A stretch of 64,000 nucleotides of DNA, taken from NCBI GenBank assembly GCA_036389485.1, contig DASVPR010000026.1:20409-84408 (forward strand). The letters are read 5' to 3'. Made by a program: the position numbers and the translations under genes. Within the stretch, counting starts at the first letter, position 1; each line of letters begins with the position of its first letter. This document shows, piece by piece, positions 39,520 through 48,414 of the stretch. The notes beneath the pieces are model-generated. The model had not been told where the DNA came from and did no database searches. It saw only the letters and a program-made list of their open reading frames with translations. The DNA is from CADCVT01 sp036389485 (GTDB lineage: Bacteria; Actinomycetota; Thermoleophilia; Solirubrobacterales; Solirubrobacteraceae).

Positions 39520-40896
39520 ATGATCTTCCGGCAGGTCACGCACGACGACCTCGGGTGCGCGAGCTATGTGATCGGCGACGAGGACGCGGGCGTCGCGGCG
39601 GTCGTCGACCCGAAGCTCGACATCGCCGAGTACCTGCGGCTGGCGCGCTACCTCGGCGTCCGCATCGACCACATCCTGGAGACGCACACCCACGCCGATC
39701 ACGTGTCGGGCCACGGCCGGCTGGCGGACGCGACCGACGCGACGATCCACATCCACCACGCCGCGGAGGCCGCCTACGATCACGAGCCCTTCGACGACGG
39801 GTGGGAGCTCGAGCTCGGCGGCCTGAGGATCAGGGCGCTGCACACGCCCGGCCACCGCCCGGAGCACACCGCGTTCGCGCTCGTCGACACCGAGCGCGGC
39901 GACGAGCCGTGGGCGGTCCTGACCGGCGACACGCTCTTCGTCGGCGACATCGCGCGCCCCGACCTCGCCGTCGACAAGGAGGAGGGCGCGCGCGGGATCT
40001 TCCGCTCCCTGAACGAGAAGCTCCTGACCCTGCCCGACACGTGCGAGGTGTGGCCCGGCCATCTCGGCGGCTCGCTGTGCGGCGGGCCGGGGATGGACCT
40101 GAAGCCCTCCTCGACGATCGGCTTCGAGCGCGCCCACCAGGAGCTGCTCGGCATCGCCGAGGAGGACGCCTTCGTCGAGGCCGCGACCGCGAACCTCAGC
40201 CCGCAGCCGCCGAACTTCCGCACCATCGTCGACCTCAACCGCGGCCCGCTGGTCAAGGACGAGGCCGTCTCGCACCCGCTCGCCCCGCGGCAGGTCCTGC
40301 ACGCGCAGCGCGACGGCGCGCTCGTGGTCGACGTGCGGACCGACCAGCAGTTCGACGAGGCGCACGTCCCCGGCGCGCTGGCGATCACGGCGCGGCGCGC
40401 GGGCTTCGGCTCGAAGCTCGCGTGGCTGGCCGAGCCCGGCCGGCCGATCGTGCTCGTGGGCCGCGACGACGACGACGCGCGCGAGGCGGCCGAGCTGGCG
40501 GCGGTCGTCGGCCTGGGGACGATCGCGGGGCACCTCGCGGGCGGCATGACGTCGTGGCGCGAGGAGGGGATGGCGGTCGAGCGCGTCGAGCGCGTGACGG
40601 TGGCCGACCTGCACGAGCGCTGGGCACGCAAAGAAGTGCAGGTCCTCGACGTCCGCGAGCGCGACGAGTGGGACGCCGGCCACATCCCCGGCTCCGCCCA
40701 CCGGCCCTACCACGACCTGCGCGACCTCCCCGAGGAGCTGGACCCGTCGCGGCCCGTCGCGGTCATCTGCGCGAGCGGCCAGCGGGCGGCGGTGGGCGCG
40801 AGCCTCGTCCGCGGCCACGGCGTCGAGGACGTCCTGCACGTGGTCGACGGCGGTGTGCCGTCGTGGAAGCGGCGCGGCTGGCCCGTCGAGACGTAG
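39520..40896 (+). CDS. MBL-fold persulfide dioxygenase-like protein with two rhodanese domains
   Basis: 458 residues. The N-terminal metallo-beta-lactamase domain has the metal motif HTHADH (56-61) and LTGDTLFVGDIARPDL, as in ETHE1-type persulfide dioxygenases. Two rhodanese domains follow (about 265-355 and 366-455). The second has an active-site Cys417 in VICASGQRA; the first has VLVGRDDDD, no Cys, so it is probably structural. GAGGGAGGA precedes the ATG. Likely oxidises persulfide to sulfite and detoxifies sulfane sulfur in the cytoplasm. Confidence 0.88.
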   Translation: MIFRQVTHDDLGCASYVIGDEDAGVAAVVDPKLDIAEYLRLARYLGVRIDHILETHTHADHVSGHGRLADATDATIHIHHAAEAAYDHEPFDDGWELELGGLRIRALHTPGHRPEHTAFALVDTERGDEPWAVLTGDTLFVGDIARPDLAVDKEEGARGIFRSLNEKLLTLPDTCEVWPGHLGGSLCGGPGMDLKPSSTIGFERAHQELLGIAEEDAFVEAATANLSPQPPNFRTIVDLNRGPLVKDEAVSHPLAPRQVLHAQRDGALVVDVRTDQQFDEAHVPGALAITARRAGFGSKLAWLAEPGRPIVLVGRDDDDAREAAELAAVVGLGTIAGHLAGGMTSWREEGMAVERVERVTVADLHERWARKEVQVLDVRERDEWDAGHIPGSAHRPYHDLRDLPEELDPSRPVAVICASGQRAAVGASLVRGHGVEDVLHVVDGGVPSWKRRGWPVET

Positions 40897-42099
40897 GTGC
40901 CGGCGCTCGGCGTCGACGAGGCCCGGCGCGCCGGGCTGGCCGCGCAGGGCTTCGGCGGCCCGCCGCTGAAGGGCGCCGTCGCCGCGCGCTCCCTGCGCGC
41001 GCGCGTGCTCGCGCGCGCGGGACTGCTCCAGATCGACTCGGTCAACGTGCTCGAGCGGGCGCACTACCTGCCGGCGTTCAGCCGCCTCGGGCCGTACGAC
41101 CGGTCGGCGCTCGACCGCATGTCCCAGCGCGCGCCGCGGCGGCTGTACGAGTACTGGGGCCACGAGGCGTCGCTGCTGCCGGTCGAGCTGCAGCCGCTGC
41201 TGCGCTGGCGGATGGAGCGGGTGCAGCAGGAGGGCTGGGGGAGCATGCGCCGGGTCGCGCGGCGCCGCCCCGAGCTGCTCGGCGCGCTGCTCGAGGACCT
41301 GCGCGACCGCGGCCCGCTCACCGCCCGCCAGCTCGCGCACCACGACGAGGCCGCGGGGCCGAAGGGGCCGTGGTGGGACTGGTCGGACGTCAAGGCCGCG
41401 CTCGAGTACCTCTTCTTCACCGGCGCCGTGACCAGCGCGCGCCGGGAGCGGTTCGAGCGCGTCTACGACCTGCCCGAGCGCGTGCTCCCGGCGGAGGTCC
41501 TCGCGGCGCCCACGCCGCCGGTCGCCGAAGCGCAGCGGGAGCTGATCCGCGTGGCGGCGCGCGCGATGGGCGTCGCGACCGAGCAGGACCTGCGCGACTA
41601 CTTCCGCCTGCCGGCGCGCGAGGCCAAGCAGCGGATCGCCGAGCTGGTGGAGGACGGCGCGCTGGTGCCAGGCACCGTGGAGGGGTGGCCGGGCGTCGCG
41701 TACCTCGACCCCGGCCTGCGCGTGCCGCGGTCGATCCGGGCGCGCGCGCTCGTCGGCCCGTTCGACTCGCTGATCTGGCACCGGCCGCGGGCAGAGCGGC
41801 TCTTCGGCTTCCGGTACCGGATCGAGATCTACGTGCCGCGCGAGAAGCGGATCTTCGGCTACTACGTCCTGCCGTTCCTGCTCGGCGACCGGCTCGTCGC
41901 GCGGGTCGACCTCAAGAGCGACCGCGCCGGCGGGGCGCTGCTCGTGCAGGCCGCGCACGCCGAGCCCGGAGCGCCACCGGAGACCGCCGCGGAGCTCGCG
42001 GCGGAGCTGCGCCGGATGGCGGGCTGGCTGGGCCTGGAGCGGGTCCGGATCGCCCGTCGCGGCGACCTGGCGCGGCCGCTCGCGCGGGAGCTGCGGTGA
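40897..42099 (+). CDS. AlkX/YcaQ-like DNA glycosylase (HTH_42 family)
   Basis: 400 residues, GTG immediately after the previous stop. The family signature is LLQIDSVNVLERAHYLPAFSRLG split as QID at 45-47, then EYWGHEASLLP and RWRMERVQQEG. The Q-hydrophobic-D motif is that of the AlkX/YcaQ branch, which unhooks DNA interstrand crosslinks and alkylated purines. Winged-helix DNA-binding repeats follow. Co-transcription with the persulfide gene may be incidental. Confidence 0.85.
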   Translation: MPALGVDEARRAGLAAQGFGGPPLKGAVAARSLRARVLARAGLLQIDSVNVLERAHYLPAFSRLGPYDRSALDRMSQRAPRRLYEYWGHEASLLPVELQPLLRWRMERVQQEGWGSMRRVARRRPELLGALLEDLRDRGPLTARQLAHHDEAAGPKGPWWDWSDVKAALEYLFFTGAVTSARRERFERVYDLPERVLPAEVLAAPTPPVAEAQRELIRVAARAMGVATEQDLRDYFRLPAREAKQRIAELVEDGALVPGTVEGWPGVAYLDPGLRVPRSIRARALVGPFDSLIWHRPRAERLFGFRYRIEIYVPREKRIFGYYVLPFLLGDRLVARVDLKSDRAGGALLVQAAHAEPGAPPETAAELAAELRRMAGWLGLERVRIARRGDLARPLARELR

Positions 42100-42136
42100 G
42101 GCGGCGAACCGGCGCAGGACGCAGGCCGCCACTGGA

Positions 42137-42142
42137 TACTCC
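42137..42142 (+). promoter_or_regulatory. Putative -10 element (TACTCC)
   Basis: TACTCC ends 5 bp before the ATG at 42148; no Shine-Dalgarno site. Confidence 0.3.
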
Positions 42143-42147
42143 AGAAC

Positions 42148-44544
42148 ATGGCTCGGCGACTGGTCCCGCTCGTCTGCGCCCTCGGCGCGCTGCTCGCAAC
42201 CGCTCCGTCCGCCCTCGCCGCGGCGGACACGGAGATCAAGGTCCTCTCCAACCGCGCGGACATCGTCTCCGGCGGCGACGCGCTCGTGCAGGTGGTGCCG
42301 CCCGACGGGGTGGAGCCGAGCGCGCTGCGCGTGGACGTCGACGGCCGCGACGTCACGGGCCAGTTCGCCGTCCGGCCCGACGGCCGGTTCCTCGCGCTGC
42401 TCACCGGGCTGAAGGAGGGCGCCAACATCGTGACGGCCCGCGCGCCCGGCGACCGGGGCGCCCGCCTGACGGTCCGCAACCACCCGATCGGCGGCCCGAC
42501 GATCGCCGGCCCGCAGATCCAGCCGTGGACGTGCTTCGAGGGCGCGCTCGACGCCCAGTGCAACCGCCCGCCGAAGTACGAGTTCTTCTACAAGTCGACG
42601 GGCGGCGGCGGGCTGGAGTCCTACGACCCCGAGAACCCGCCTTCCGACGTCGCGACGACCACGACGGACCAGGGCAAGGAGGTCCCGTTCATCGTCCGCC
42701 AGGAGACCGGCGCGCTCGACCGCGACGAGTACCGCATCGCCGTCCTCTACGACCCGGCCAAGCCGTGGGAGCCGTGGGCGCCGCAGGACGGCTTCAACCA
42801 CAAGCTCGTGATCTTCCACGGCGCGAGCTGCGACACGAGCTACGAGCAGGCCGACGCGCCCGACGTGCTCAACGAGACCGCGCTCGGCCGCGGCTTCGTG
42901 ACGATGTCGCACGCGCTCGACAACGCCGGCCACAACTGCAACATCGTCACCCAGGCCGAGTCGCTGATCATGACGAAGGAGCGCGTCGTCGAGCAGTACG
43001 GCGAGCTGCGCTACACGATCGGCAGCGGCTGCTCGGGCGGATCGCTGGTGCAGCAGCAGCTGGCGAACGCCTACCCCGGCCTCTACCAGGGGATCACGCC
43101 GGCCTGCTCGTTCACCGACGCCTGGTCGTCGGCGATGCAGTACGTCAACTACCAGCTGCTGCGCAACTACTACGAGCACCCGAACCGCTGGCGGCCGGGC
43201 GTCGCGTGGAACACCGACAAGCGCAGCGCGGTCGAGGGCCACCCGAACCCCGGCAACTCGATCACGTTCACCGAGGTCATCCCGTCGAGCGGCGAGCCGA
43301 CGCGCGACTGCCCCGGCGTCCCGCCGGAGCAGGTCTACGACGAGAACACGAACCCGGACGGCGTGCGCTGCACGTTCCAGGACTACATGGTCAACGTGTT
43401 CGGCCGCCGCCCGCAGGACGGGTTCGCCGGCCGGCCGGTCGGCAACGTCGGCTTCCAGTACGGCCTGAAGGCGCTGCTCGCGCAGAAGATCACGCCGACC
43501 GAGTTCCTCGACCTCAACGCGAAGATCGGCTCGTACGACATCGACTACGACTTCATCGAGGAGCGGATGGACGCCGACCGGCCGGCGCTCGAGCGGGCGT
43601 ACCGCAGCGGCGCCGTCAACACCGGCGAGAACCTCGACAAGGTCGCGATCATCGACCTGCGCGGCCCGGACCCCGGCGCGTTCCACGACGTGTACCGCAC
43701 GTACGTGATGCGCGCGCGACTGGAGCGCGAGCACGGCACCGCGGCGAACCAGGTCCTCTGGCGCGGGCAGGTCCCGCTGTTCGGCGACGTCAACTACGTC
43801 GACGAGGCGATCGTCGCGGTCGACGAGTGGCTCGCCGCGGTGGAGAAGGACGGCCGCGACATCCCGCTGTCGCGCAAGATCCTCGAGGACAAGCCGGAGT
43901 CGGTGAAGGACCGCTGCACCGACGGGAACGGCCACGACGTCGACGCGTCGGTCTGCGACGGCACGGTGCAGTCCTACTCCGACCCGCAGATCGAGGGCGG
44001 GATGCCGTTCACCGACGACACCCTGCGCTGCGCGCTCAAGCCGCTGCGGCGGACCGAGTACGGCCCGATCCAGTTCACCGACGACGAGTGGGCGGAGATG
44101 GAGAAGCTGTTCCCGCACGGCGTCTGCGACTTCACGAAGCCGGGCGAGGACCGCGTCCGCACCAACGTCTGGCAGACCTACCAGGACGAGAACGGCGCCG
44201 TGATCTACGGCGGCCGGCCGCTCGGCGCCAAGCCGGTGTCCGAGCCGTTCGGCCCGATCCTGCTGCCGTCGCAGCGCCGCTGCGCCTCGCGCCGCAACTT
44301 CATGATCCGGCTGCCGCGCGGCGTGCGGCGCGCGCGGGTGACCTACGCCGGCAAGCGGGCGAAGGTCGTGCGCGGCAAGCGGCTGCGCGCGCGGATCGAC
44401 CTGCGCGGGCTGCCGAAGGGCCGCGTCGTGGTGCGGATCGTGGGGCGGACGAAGTCGGGTCGCGTCGTGCGGCAGAAGCGCGTCTACCGGCCGTGCGCGA
44501 CGAAGAAGCGCATCGGCCGCTTCGGGAGGAGGCGATCGCGATGA
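42148..44544 (+). CDS. Secreted DUF6351 alpha/beta-hydrolase-like protein
   Basis: 798 residues. The signal peptide ends ALAA; a short Ig-like domain follows (IKVLSNRADIVSGGDALVQV). The large DUF6351 domain resembles tannase or PHB depolymerases, with the nucleophile elbow GSGCSGGS (Ser296) and the CDTSYEQ, QDYMVNVFGRRP and HDVYRTY segments. The last ~75 residues form the Arg-rich beta module (MIRLPRGVRRARV ... DLRGLPKGRVVVRIVG ... YRPC) shared with the hydrolase at 6096-8582. Extracellular ester hydrolysis is likely; the substrate is unknown. Confidence 0.8.
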   Translation: MARRLVPLVCALGALLATAPSALAAADTEIKVLSNRADIVSGGDALVQVVPPDGVEPSALRVDVDGRDVTGQFAVRPDGRFLALLTGLKEGANIVTARAPGDRGARLTVRNHPIGGPTIAGPQIQPWTCFEGALDAQCNRPPKYEFFYKSTGGGGLESYDPENPPSDVATTTTDQGKEVPFIVRQETGALDRDEYRIAVLYDPAKPWEPWAPQDGFNHKLVIFHGASCDTSYEQADAPDVLNETALGRGFVTMSHALDNAGHNCNIVTQAESLIMTKERVVEQYGELRYTIGSGCSGGSLVQQQLANAYPGLYQGITPACSFTDAWSSAMQYVNYQLLRNYYEHPNRWRPGVAWNTDKRSAVEGHPNPGNSITFTEVIPSSGEPTRDCPGVPPEQVYDENTNPDGVRCTFQDYMVNVFGRRPQDGFAGRPVGNVGFQYGLKALLAQKITPTEFLDLNAKIGSYDIDYDFIEERMDADRPALERAYRSGAVNTGENLDKVAIIDLRGPDPGAFHDVYRTYVMRARLEREHGTAANQVLWRGQVPLFGDVNYVDEAIVAVDEWLAAVEKDGRDIPLSRKILEDKPESVKDRCTDGNGHDVDASVCDGTVQSYSDPQIEGGMPFTDDTLRCALKPLRRTEYGPIQFTDDEWAEMEKLFPHGVCDFTKPGEDRVRTNVWQTYQDENGAVIYGGRPLGAKPVSEPFGPILLPSQRRCASRRNFMIRLPRGVRRARVTYAGKRAKVVRGKRLRARIDLRGLPKGRVVVRIVGRTKSGRVVRQKRVYRPCATKKRIGRFGRRRSR

Positions 44545-46604
44545 GGAAGCTCGGCGCCGCGCTCTGCCTGGCCGCCGCCATCGCCCCCGGGGCCGCGTAC
44601 GGCCACGGGATCGAGGACCACTCGCCCGACCTGCTGGAGCCGGCCCTGAGCCGGCTCGGCCGGCCGCTGCTCAAGCCTCCGGCGGGCACGCGCGACCGGA
44701 CGTTCCAGAGCATCCTCTCCACCGCCCCGGGCGGGTTCGAGCTGGTCGGCCACGAGCCGCTGCGCAACCGCGGGATGAACGCGGCGCTGGCGGTCTACGG
44801 CGACTACGCGTACATCGGCTCGCGCACCGACGGGCCCGAGCCGAACACCGGCGTGATGGTCGTCGACATCTCCGACCCGGCCGCGCCGGAGGTCGTCAAC
44901 GAGATCGGGATGCCGAACGAGGGCAACCCGGCGGAGTCGTCGCGCGAGCTGCGCATCCTGCCCGACAAGGGCCTGCTCATCGTGCTCAACCACGGCTGCA
45001 GCGAGCTCATCCACGGCTGTACGAACACGTCGCAGGCCGGGCGCAGCCAGACCGTCTCGAACTACAAGTTCTACGACATCACCGGCGAGAACGCCGCCGA
45101 CCCGCAGCTCGTCTCGACGTACTTCCCGTCACGCTCGGCGGCGCAGACGCCGCACGAGTTCTTCATCTGGACCGACCCGGAGCGGCCGAGCCGGGTCCTC
45201 ATGTACCAGACGACCCCCAGCACGGACGAGAGCGGCCGCGAGAACCTGATCGTCACCGACATCTCGAAGGCGCGGGAGGGCACGTTCGCCGAGCTCGACA
45301 AGTGGACGACGACGATCGGCAACACCGAGCGCGACAACCGCCTGCACTCGCTGACGGTCTCCTACGACGGGCGGCGCGCCTACCTCGCGTACCTCGGCGG
45401 CGGGTTCCTCGTCGCGGACACCTCCGACTTCGCCGAGAACCGGCCGGAGCCCGAGGTGCGGCTCGTGACGCCGGTCGACAAGCGCGTGTTCTGGACCGAC
45501 CCGGGCGCGCACAGCGCGATCCGGATCCCCGGCAAGGACTACGCGCTGACCACCGACGAGGTCTACGGCAGGCTCGGCGGGCTCCTGTCGACCCACGGCT
45601 GTCCGTGGGGCTGGGTGCGCACGATCGACATCCGGCGCGAGGACGCCCCGGCCGTCGTCGCCGAGTACAAGCTGCCGGTCAACGATCCCGCGTTCTGCGA
45701 GACGGTGTCGGAGACGCGGAACAACTTCTCGAGCTTCGCGTCGCACAACCCGACGCTGACGCGCAACCTCGCGATCCTCACCTGGCATTCGGCCGGCCTG
45801 CAGGCGATCGACCTCGCCGACCCCACGCAGCCGAAGCCGGCCGGCGAGTTCATCCCCGAGCCGCTGGCGACCGTGCAGGAGGAGGATCCCGCGCTCAGCT
45901 CCGGCGAGGACAAGGTCGTGATGTGGAGCTTCCCGATCATCCAGGACGGGCTGATCTACGCGATCGACCTCCGCAACGGGCTGTACATCCTGCGCTACCG
46001 CGGCCCGCACGAGGACGAGGTCTCGTCGACGAAGTTCCTCGACGGCAACTCGAACTCCGGCGACCTGCGGCGCTTCGACCTGCGGCCGGCGGGGAGCACG
46101 TCCCCCGGCGGGGCGGGTGCTCCCGGCGAGTCGCCGCTCCCTCGCGACCTGCCTCCCGCGCTGCCGGCCCGCGCGTGCCTGCCCACGCCGCTGGGCATGA
46201 CCAGCCGCGCGCTCGGCCCGTTCCGGCTCGCCGACACGCGGGCGACGGTGGCGTTCCGCGGCGGGCCCCCGCAGCGGGCGAGCACGGGCTCGGTGCGCTA
46301 CTGCGTCGAGGGCGGCGGCAACGCGGTCGTCGTGTTCTCGCGCGCGGGTCGCGCGCGGCTCGTCGCGACCACCAGCCGCGCGCTGACCGGCGGGATCGCG
46401 CCCGGCGGCTCGGTGCGCAAGCTCCGGCGGACGTATCGCGCCGAGCGACGGCTCGCGCGCGACCTCTACCTCGTCGGCGGCCATCGCGTGTACGGCGTGA
46501 AGAGCGGTCGCGTGCGCGTGGTGGCCGTCGCCTCGAGCGGGGTCGTGGCGCGGCGGACCGAGCTGCGCCGGACGCTGATCCGGCTGGGGCTGCTGCGGGG
46601 CTAG
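44541..46604 (+). CDS. Secreted LVIVD-repeat protein, partner of the DUF6351 enzyme
   Basis: 687 residues, ATG overlapping the previous stop with GGGAGGAGG upstream. The signal peptide ends AYG. Beta-propeller blades include VMVVDISDPAAPEVV, NLIVTDISKAREGTF, FLVADTSDFAENRP and LQAIDLADPTQPKP, with His-rich turns. A Pro-rich linker and a second beta domain (about 545-687) follow. Translational coupling to the DUF6351 gene suggests joint function on the cell surface. Confidence 0.82.
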   Translation: MRKLGAALCLAAAIAPGAAYGHGIEDHSPDLLEPALSRLGRPLLKPPAGTRDRTFQSILSTAPGGFELVGHEPLRNRGMNAALAVYGDYAYIGSRTDGPEPNTGVMVVDISDPAAPEVVNEIGMPNEGNPAESSRELRILPDKGLLIVLNHGCSELIHGCTNTSQAGRSQTVSNYKFYDITGENAADPQLVSTYFPSRSAAQTPHEFFIWTDPERPSRVLMYQTTPSTDESGRENLIVTDISKAREGTFAELDKWTTTIGNTERDNRLHSLTVSYDGRRAYLAYLGGGFLVADTSDFAENRPEPEVRLVTPVDKRVFWTDPGAHSAIRIPGKDYALTTDEVYGRLGGLLSTHGCPWGWVRTIDIRREDAPAVVAEYKLPVNDPAFCETVSETRNNFSSFASHNPTLTRNLAILTWHSAGLQAIDLADPTQPKPAGEFIPEPLATVQEEDPALSSGEDKVVMWSFPIIQDGLIYAIDLRNGLYILRYRGPHEDEVSSTKFLDGNSNSGDLRRFDLRPAGSTSPGGAGAPGESPLPRDLPPALPARACLPTPLGMTSRALGPFRLADTRATVAFRGGPPQRASTGSVRYCVEGGGNAVVVFSRAGRARLVATTSRALTGGIAPGGSVRKLRRTYRAERRLARDLYLVGGHRVYGVKSGRVRVVAVASSGVVARRTELRRTLIRLGLLRG

Positions 46605-46608
46605 CCGC

Positions 46609-48405
46609 CTACGGCGACCACTCGCCGGAGTAGATCGCCTTGATCGCGTCGCGCCGCGTGCGCGGGCCGTGGATGTGGTTGTTGGCGAGCGGGATCTCCT
46701 CGCGCTCGGCCGAGCCGGGGTTCTGGACGTAGCCCTCGTCCTTGATCTTCGCGACCTCGTCGCAGCTGATCGCGTGGCGGCGGCCGTCGGGGTTGAAGCG
46801 ATACGCCGCCGCGACGTTGCGGCCGAGGATGCCGTTGCGGATCGTCCGCTCCGGCTTCGGCGCCTTGCGCGTCGGGTCCTCGACGTCGCCCTCCAGCCCG
46901 TACGGCAGGTTGTAGAGCTCCCGGCCGCGCTCGGTGAAGTCGAAGCGCCGCATCGCGACGATCTCCGACTGCGGCGACCCGTACCAGAGGCTGTCGGTGC
47001 CCCAGGCGATCCGCTTCGGCCCGACGTGGGTGATGAGCTTGCCGAGCAGGTGCGCGCACTGGTCGGGGTCGTGCATGACGTCGCGCCACACCGACCCGAG
47101 CTCGGCCCACACGTTCGGCACGTTGCCGAACGCCTCGCCGCGCTTGCGGAACCGCGACGCGTCGTACTCGTTCTCGCGCAGCGACTTGATGAACCCGTCG
47201 ACGGTGTGCGTGCTCGAGTCGGCCGCGGCGTCGCCGCGGTAGGCCTTCTGCTCGTCGCCCGAGTCGTAGCCCGAGTGGTAGATGACGAAGTTGACGCCCG
47301 GGTACGCCTTGGCGGCGACGCCCACGTCGCGCGGCGCGGCGCCGCGCTGGTCGAAGCCCGGCAGCGCGAAGCCCTTGTGCGAGGCGACGGTCGGGGGGAC
47401 CTCCTCGAACTTGCGCGACACCGCTAGGACGTTCTCGAGGAACGCCATGCCGACGTCGCTGTCGAGCGTCCAGCCGCTCGCGTTCGGGACGTCGCCCCAC
47501 GCGCAGTACGTCTTCCAGCCGCGCAGCTTGTCGCGGTACCGCTCGGCCCGCTCCATCATCAGCTGCATCTCCTCGTCGAAGTAGAGCGGCTTCGGCGGGA
47601 TCGCGCTGCCGGTGTTCGTCGTGCCGCTCGACCCGCGGTTCGGCATGACGAACGCGTGCATCACCGCGCGCTTGGACTTCGCGAGGCGGTTGACGGTGTC
47701 GATCGTCTCGGCGGCCTCCTCGATCGGCAGCGGGTTGCGCGTGTCCGGCGAGGTCGGGACGACGGACAGCACGGCCGCGGACGTCGCGGAGTCGAGGAAG
47801 ATCTCCTTGAGGTAGTGCTTGCGAGACAGGTTCTGGATCGGGTCCACCTCGCCGGCGCCGCTGCCGCGGACGTGCCCGCCCGGGCCGATCGACGGCTCCT
47901 GCCCCGTCACCGGCGAGGCCTGCGGCCACACCGCGTTGAAGAACGCGTGGATCGCCGGGTTGGTCACGCGCCACTCGCCGTCGGGGTCGACGTGGTGCGA
48001 CTGCACGTCGAAGATGAACTCGCCCGGCAGGTTCTTGAGCGTCTCGAGCCCCTTGCGCCCGTCCCACTCCAGGTCGCACGGGTGCGTGGTCGGCGTGTTG
48101 TGCGCCCACCCGTAGTTGCCGTACTTGCCCTGGCGCACGGCGTCGATCGCCCAGAACCCGATCGCGGTCGCCGCCGCCGTGCGCACGAACTGCGCGCGCG
48201 ACATGTTGAACAGCCGGCGGTAGCGCTCCGTCTCGGCGTCCGCCAGGTGCATGATCCCGATCTGCTCCTTCGTCGGAGGCGGCGGGAAGAACTCCTCGTT
48301 CGACGCGGGCATGACGTCGACCGGGAGGTCCTCGGGGATGTCGGGATAGGAGTGCCGCTTGGGGCTGCAGGTGACCCAGGGGCCAGAGCGCTTCCAGTTG
48401 AACAT
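46609..48405 (-). CDS. Metal-dependent amidohydrolase (Amidohydro_2 family)
   Basis: 598 residues. TIM-barrel amidohydrolase: FIFDVQSHHVDPDG, KEIFLDSATSAAVLSVVP, MHAFVMPNRG, VIYHSGYDSG, ITHVGPKRIAWGTDSLWYG (final metal Asp) and ILGRNVAAAYRF. The N-terminal ~100 residues are unusual and contain a hydrophobic helix after two Args (SRAQFVRTAAATAIGFWAID), perhaps a membrane anchor or an internal Tat-like signal. Possibly decarboxylase-type chemistry. Follows the cupredoxin gene by 9 bp in one operon. Confidence 0.82.
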   Translation of the reverse strand: MFNWKRSGPWVTCSPKRHSYPDIPEDLPVDVMPASNEEFFPPPPTKEQIGIMHLADAETERYRRLFNMSRAQFVRTAAATAIGFWAIDAVRQGKYGNYGWAHNTPTTHPCDLEWDGRKGLETLKNLPGEFIFDVQSHHVDPDGEWRVTNPAIHAFFNAVWPQASPVTGQEPSIGPGGHVRGSGAGEVDPIQNLSRKHYLKEIFLDSATSAAVLSVVPTSPDTRNPLPIEEAAETIDTVNRLAKSKRAVMHAFVMPNRGSSGTTNTGSAIPPKPLYFDEEMQLMMERAERYRDKLRGWKTYCAWGDVPNASGWTLDSDVGMAFLENVLAVSRKFEEVPPTVASHKGFALPGFDQRGAAPRDVGVAAKAYPGVNFVIYHSGYDSGDEQKAYRGDAAADSSTHTVDGFIKSLRENEYDASRFRKRGEAFGNVPNVWAELGSVWRDVMHDPDQCAHLLGKLITHVGPKRIAWGTDSLWYGSPQSEIVAMRRFDFTERGRELYNLPYGLEGDVEDPTRKAPKPERTIRNGILGRNVAAAYRFNPDGRRHAISCDEVAKIKDEGYVQNPGSAEREEIPLANNHIHGPRTRRDAIKAIYSGEWSP

Positions 48406-48414
48406 CGTGTCCTT

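Noticed and set aside
39070..44118. Very long open frame on the minus strand opposite the rhodanese, AlkX and DUF6351 genes
   Set aside because: High-GC shadow frame: Arg/Val/Asp-rich with no domain, and wholly antisense to three well-supported genes.
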